Source: Alisma plantago-aquatica
Lineage: Eukaryota; Streptophyta; Magnoliopsida; Alismatales; Alismataceae
DNA: 64,000 nt
Direction: 5' to 3'
Assembly: GCA_963693085.1 (NCBI GenBank)
Contig: OY856409.1
Span: forward strand, 659,910,591-659,974,590
The position numbers were made by a program, and so were the translations under genes. Of this stretch, positions 63,129 through 64,000 are shown piece after piece (position 1 is the stretch's first letter; each line of letters opens with the position of its first letter). The notes under the pieces were generated by a model. The model did no database searches. It saw only the letters and a program-made list of their open reading frames with translations, and was not told the origin of the DNA.

Positions 63129-64000
63129 CTAGTTGTCCAACAACTATACATGTCTCAACTCAATACCAGTTTTGCATCCACATTCAAAGTTGTCGTCGTC
63201 GTTGTGTAATCACTTAGTCCTCCTCCTCACAGTTGCACTTTGAAGAAATCATCCTTTATTTGGAAAATAAGCTCTTCCTCAAGCCTCTACACAAAAGCCT
63301 CAACCTCTATGTTGTATACACAGTGCAAGAACTCTTTCTAAACCAACTTGTCTACCAAGAGGAAGTCAAAGAAGAGTTGTTGATGTGTTAACATCACTCT
63401 CTCATCTCTTTCTCCTATCATGGGTGATGTCTTTGGGATTGATTTCTCTCTCTCTCTCTCTCTCCAAGAGAAAAAGAATTTGTGGGAAACTAGTGTGTTC
63501 TCATCCCGCGGACGTCCACCCTTTATATAGGGGGGGTCAAGGGTAGGGTTTCATAAACCCAATATCTTTCCTATTCAGCATTCATAGACATACTCAAAGT
63601 AGAAAAACTCATATAAACATCTAGTCAATGGTCTAGGAACCACAATCAATTGATTGGACTATTTTGGCTCCAATTTAATTGATTACTGGGATTGACTTCC
63701 TACTCTTTTAATTTTCCAACTGGGAGTGTCCAGTCAATTGATCGATTGGCTCAGTTGATCAGAAGGTCACTTTCTTCAATGATATTAGTTGACTGATTGA
63801 CACTCAATCAATTAGTTTCTCGAACCATTCAATCGATCAACCAACTTAATCAGTCGATCAACTGGATCGAAAATCAATTCATACATAATTAAAATGATTC
63901 TAATTACATATGCCATTGCAAACTTCTTTTCCCTTAATCATTCTTATAACCTTATAGGTTCCACGTTACATTGGCAATGATGTCAAAGACTTCACAATCA
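63129..64000 (-). other. Probable U3/promoter side of a minus-strand LTR, partial
   Basis: No gene is seen. A TATA box (minus TATATAAAG, 63521-63529) sits in a GC-richer setting. A (TC)n run lies at 63445-63465, just downstream in the direction of transcription. About 110-340 bases upstream, at 63640-63870, is an island of CAATTGATTG, TCAATTGATCGATTGG and CAATCGATCAACC motifs. The same order of TATA box and upstream self-complementary motifs is found in the copia and Z LTRs. No LTR edge or partner copy is in the window, so the LTR call is inference. Confidence 0.4.

Overview
The window is plant nuclear DNA, AT-rich and built almost entirely of nested transposable elements. Evidence for a plant is the mix of L1-type LINEs whose ORF1 carries a DUF4283-like domain and a CCHC knuckle, a chromodomain Ty3/gypsy element of the Tekay/Del kind, a Ty1/copia element, and primer-binding sites matching plant initiator tRNA-Met. 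The sequence points to a flowering plant but does not identify the species. I see no convincing host gene, tRNA, rRNA or CRISPR array.

Layout. Bases 1-5644 hold the 5' part of a gypsy-type element X on the minus strand: a decayed gag at 1-865, a PBS at 3495 and a probable LTR at 3510-5644. A related element Y starts 24 bp further on in the opposite direction. Its 5' LTR (5669-8672) and plus-strand PBS are followed by a short non-coding interior. Its 3' LTR begins at 30334 and survives in three pieces up to about 54098. Y is the host of everything between. A decayed full-length LINE (LINE A, 9086-15266) and a Tekay element (15473-28318) sit in its interior. A solo LTR S (30752-43062) and a non-autonomous LTR element Z (44346-53878) sit in its 3' LTR. 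S itself carries a copia element (31415-40001). Target-site duplications support LINE A, Tekay, copia, S and Z; those of copia and S each have one mismatch.

Beyond the broken end of Y lie a LINE ORF2 scrap (54211-54640), unassigned DNA with a dispersed motif and a (CA)n(TA)n tract, and an apparently intact LINE (LINE B, 57343-63111) with two open, overlapping ORFs and a perfect 17-bp duplication. The last 0.9 kb looks like the promoter side of another minus-strand LTR.

Functionally, only LINE B has a complete-looking protein set. Z has almost identical LTRs but no protein and would depend on an autonomous relative. Tekay is closed by two in-frame TAG codons, LINE A by six stops in ORF2, and copia by stops and frameshifts. 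The most unusual shared pattern is clusters of short, often self-complementary motifs about 100-500 bp upstream of the TATA box in unrelated LTRs; the copia element repeats its hairpin cluster between gag and pol.
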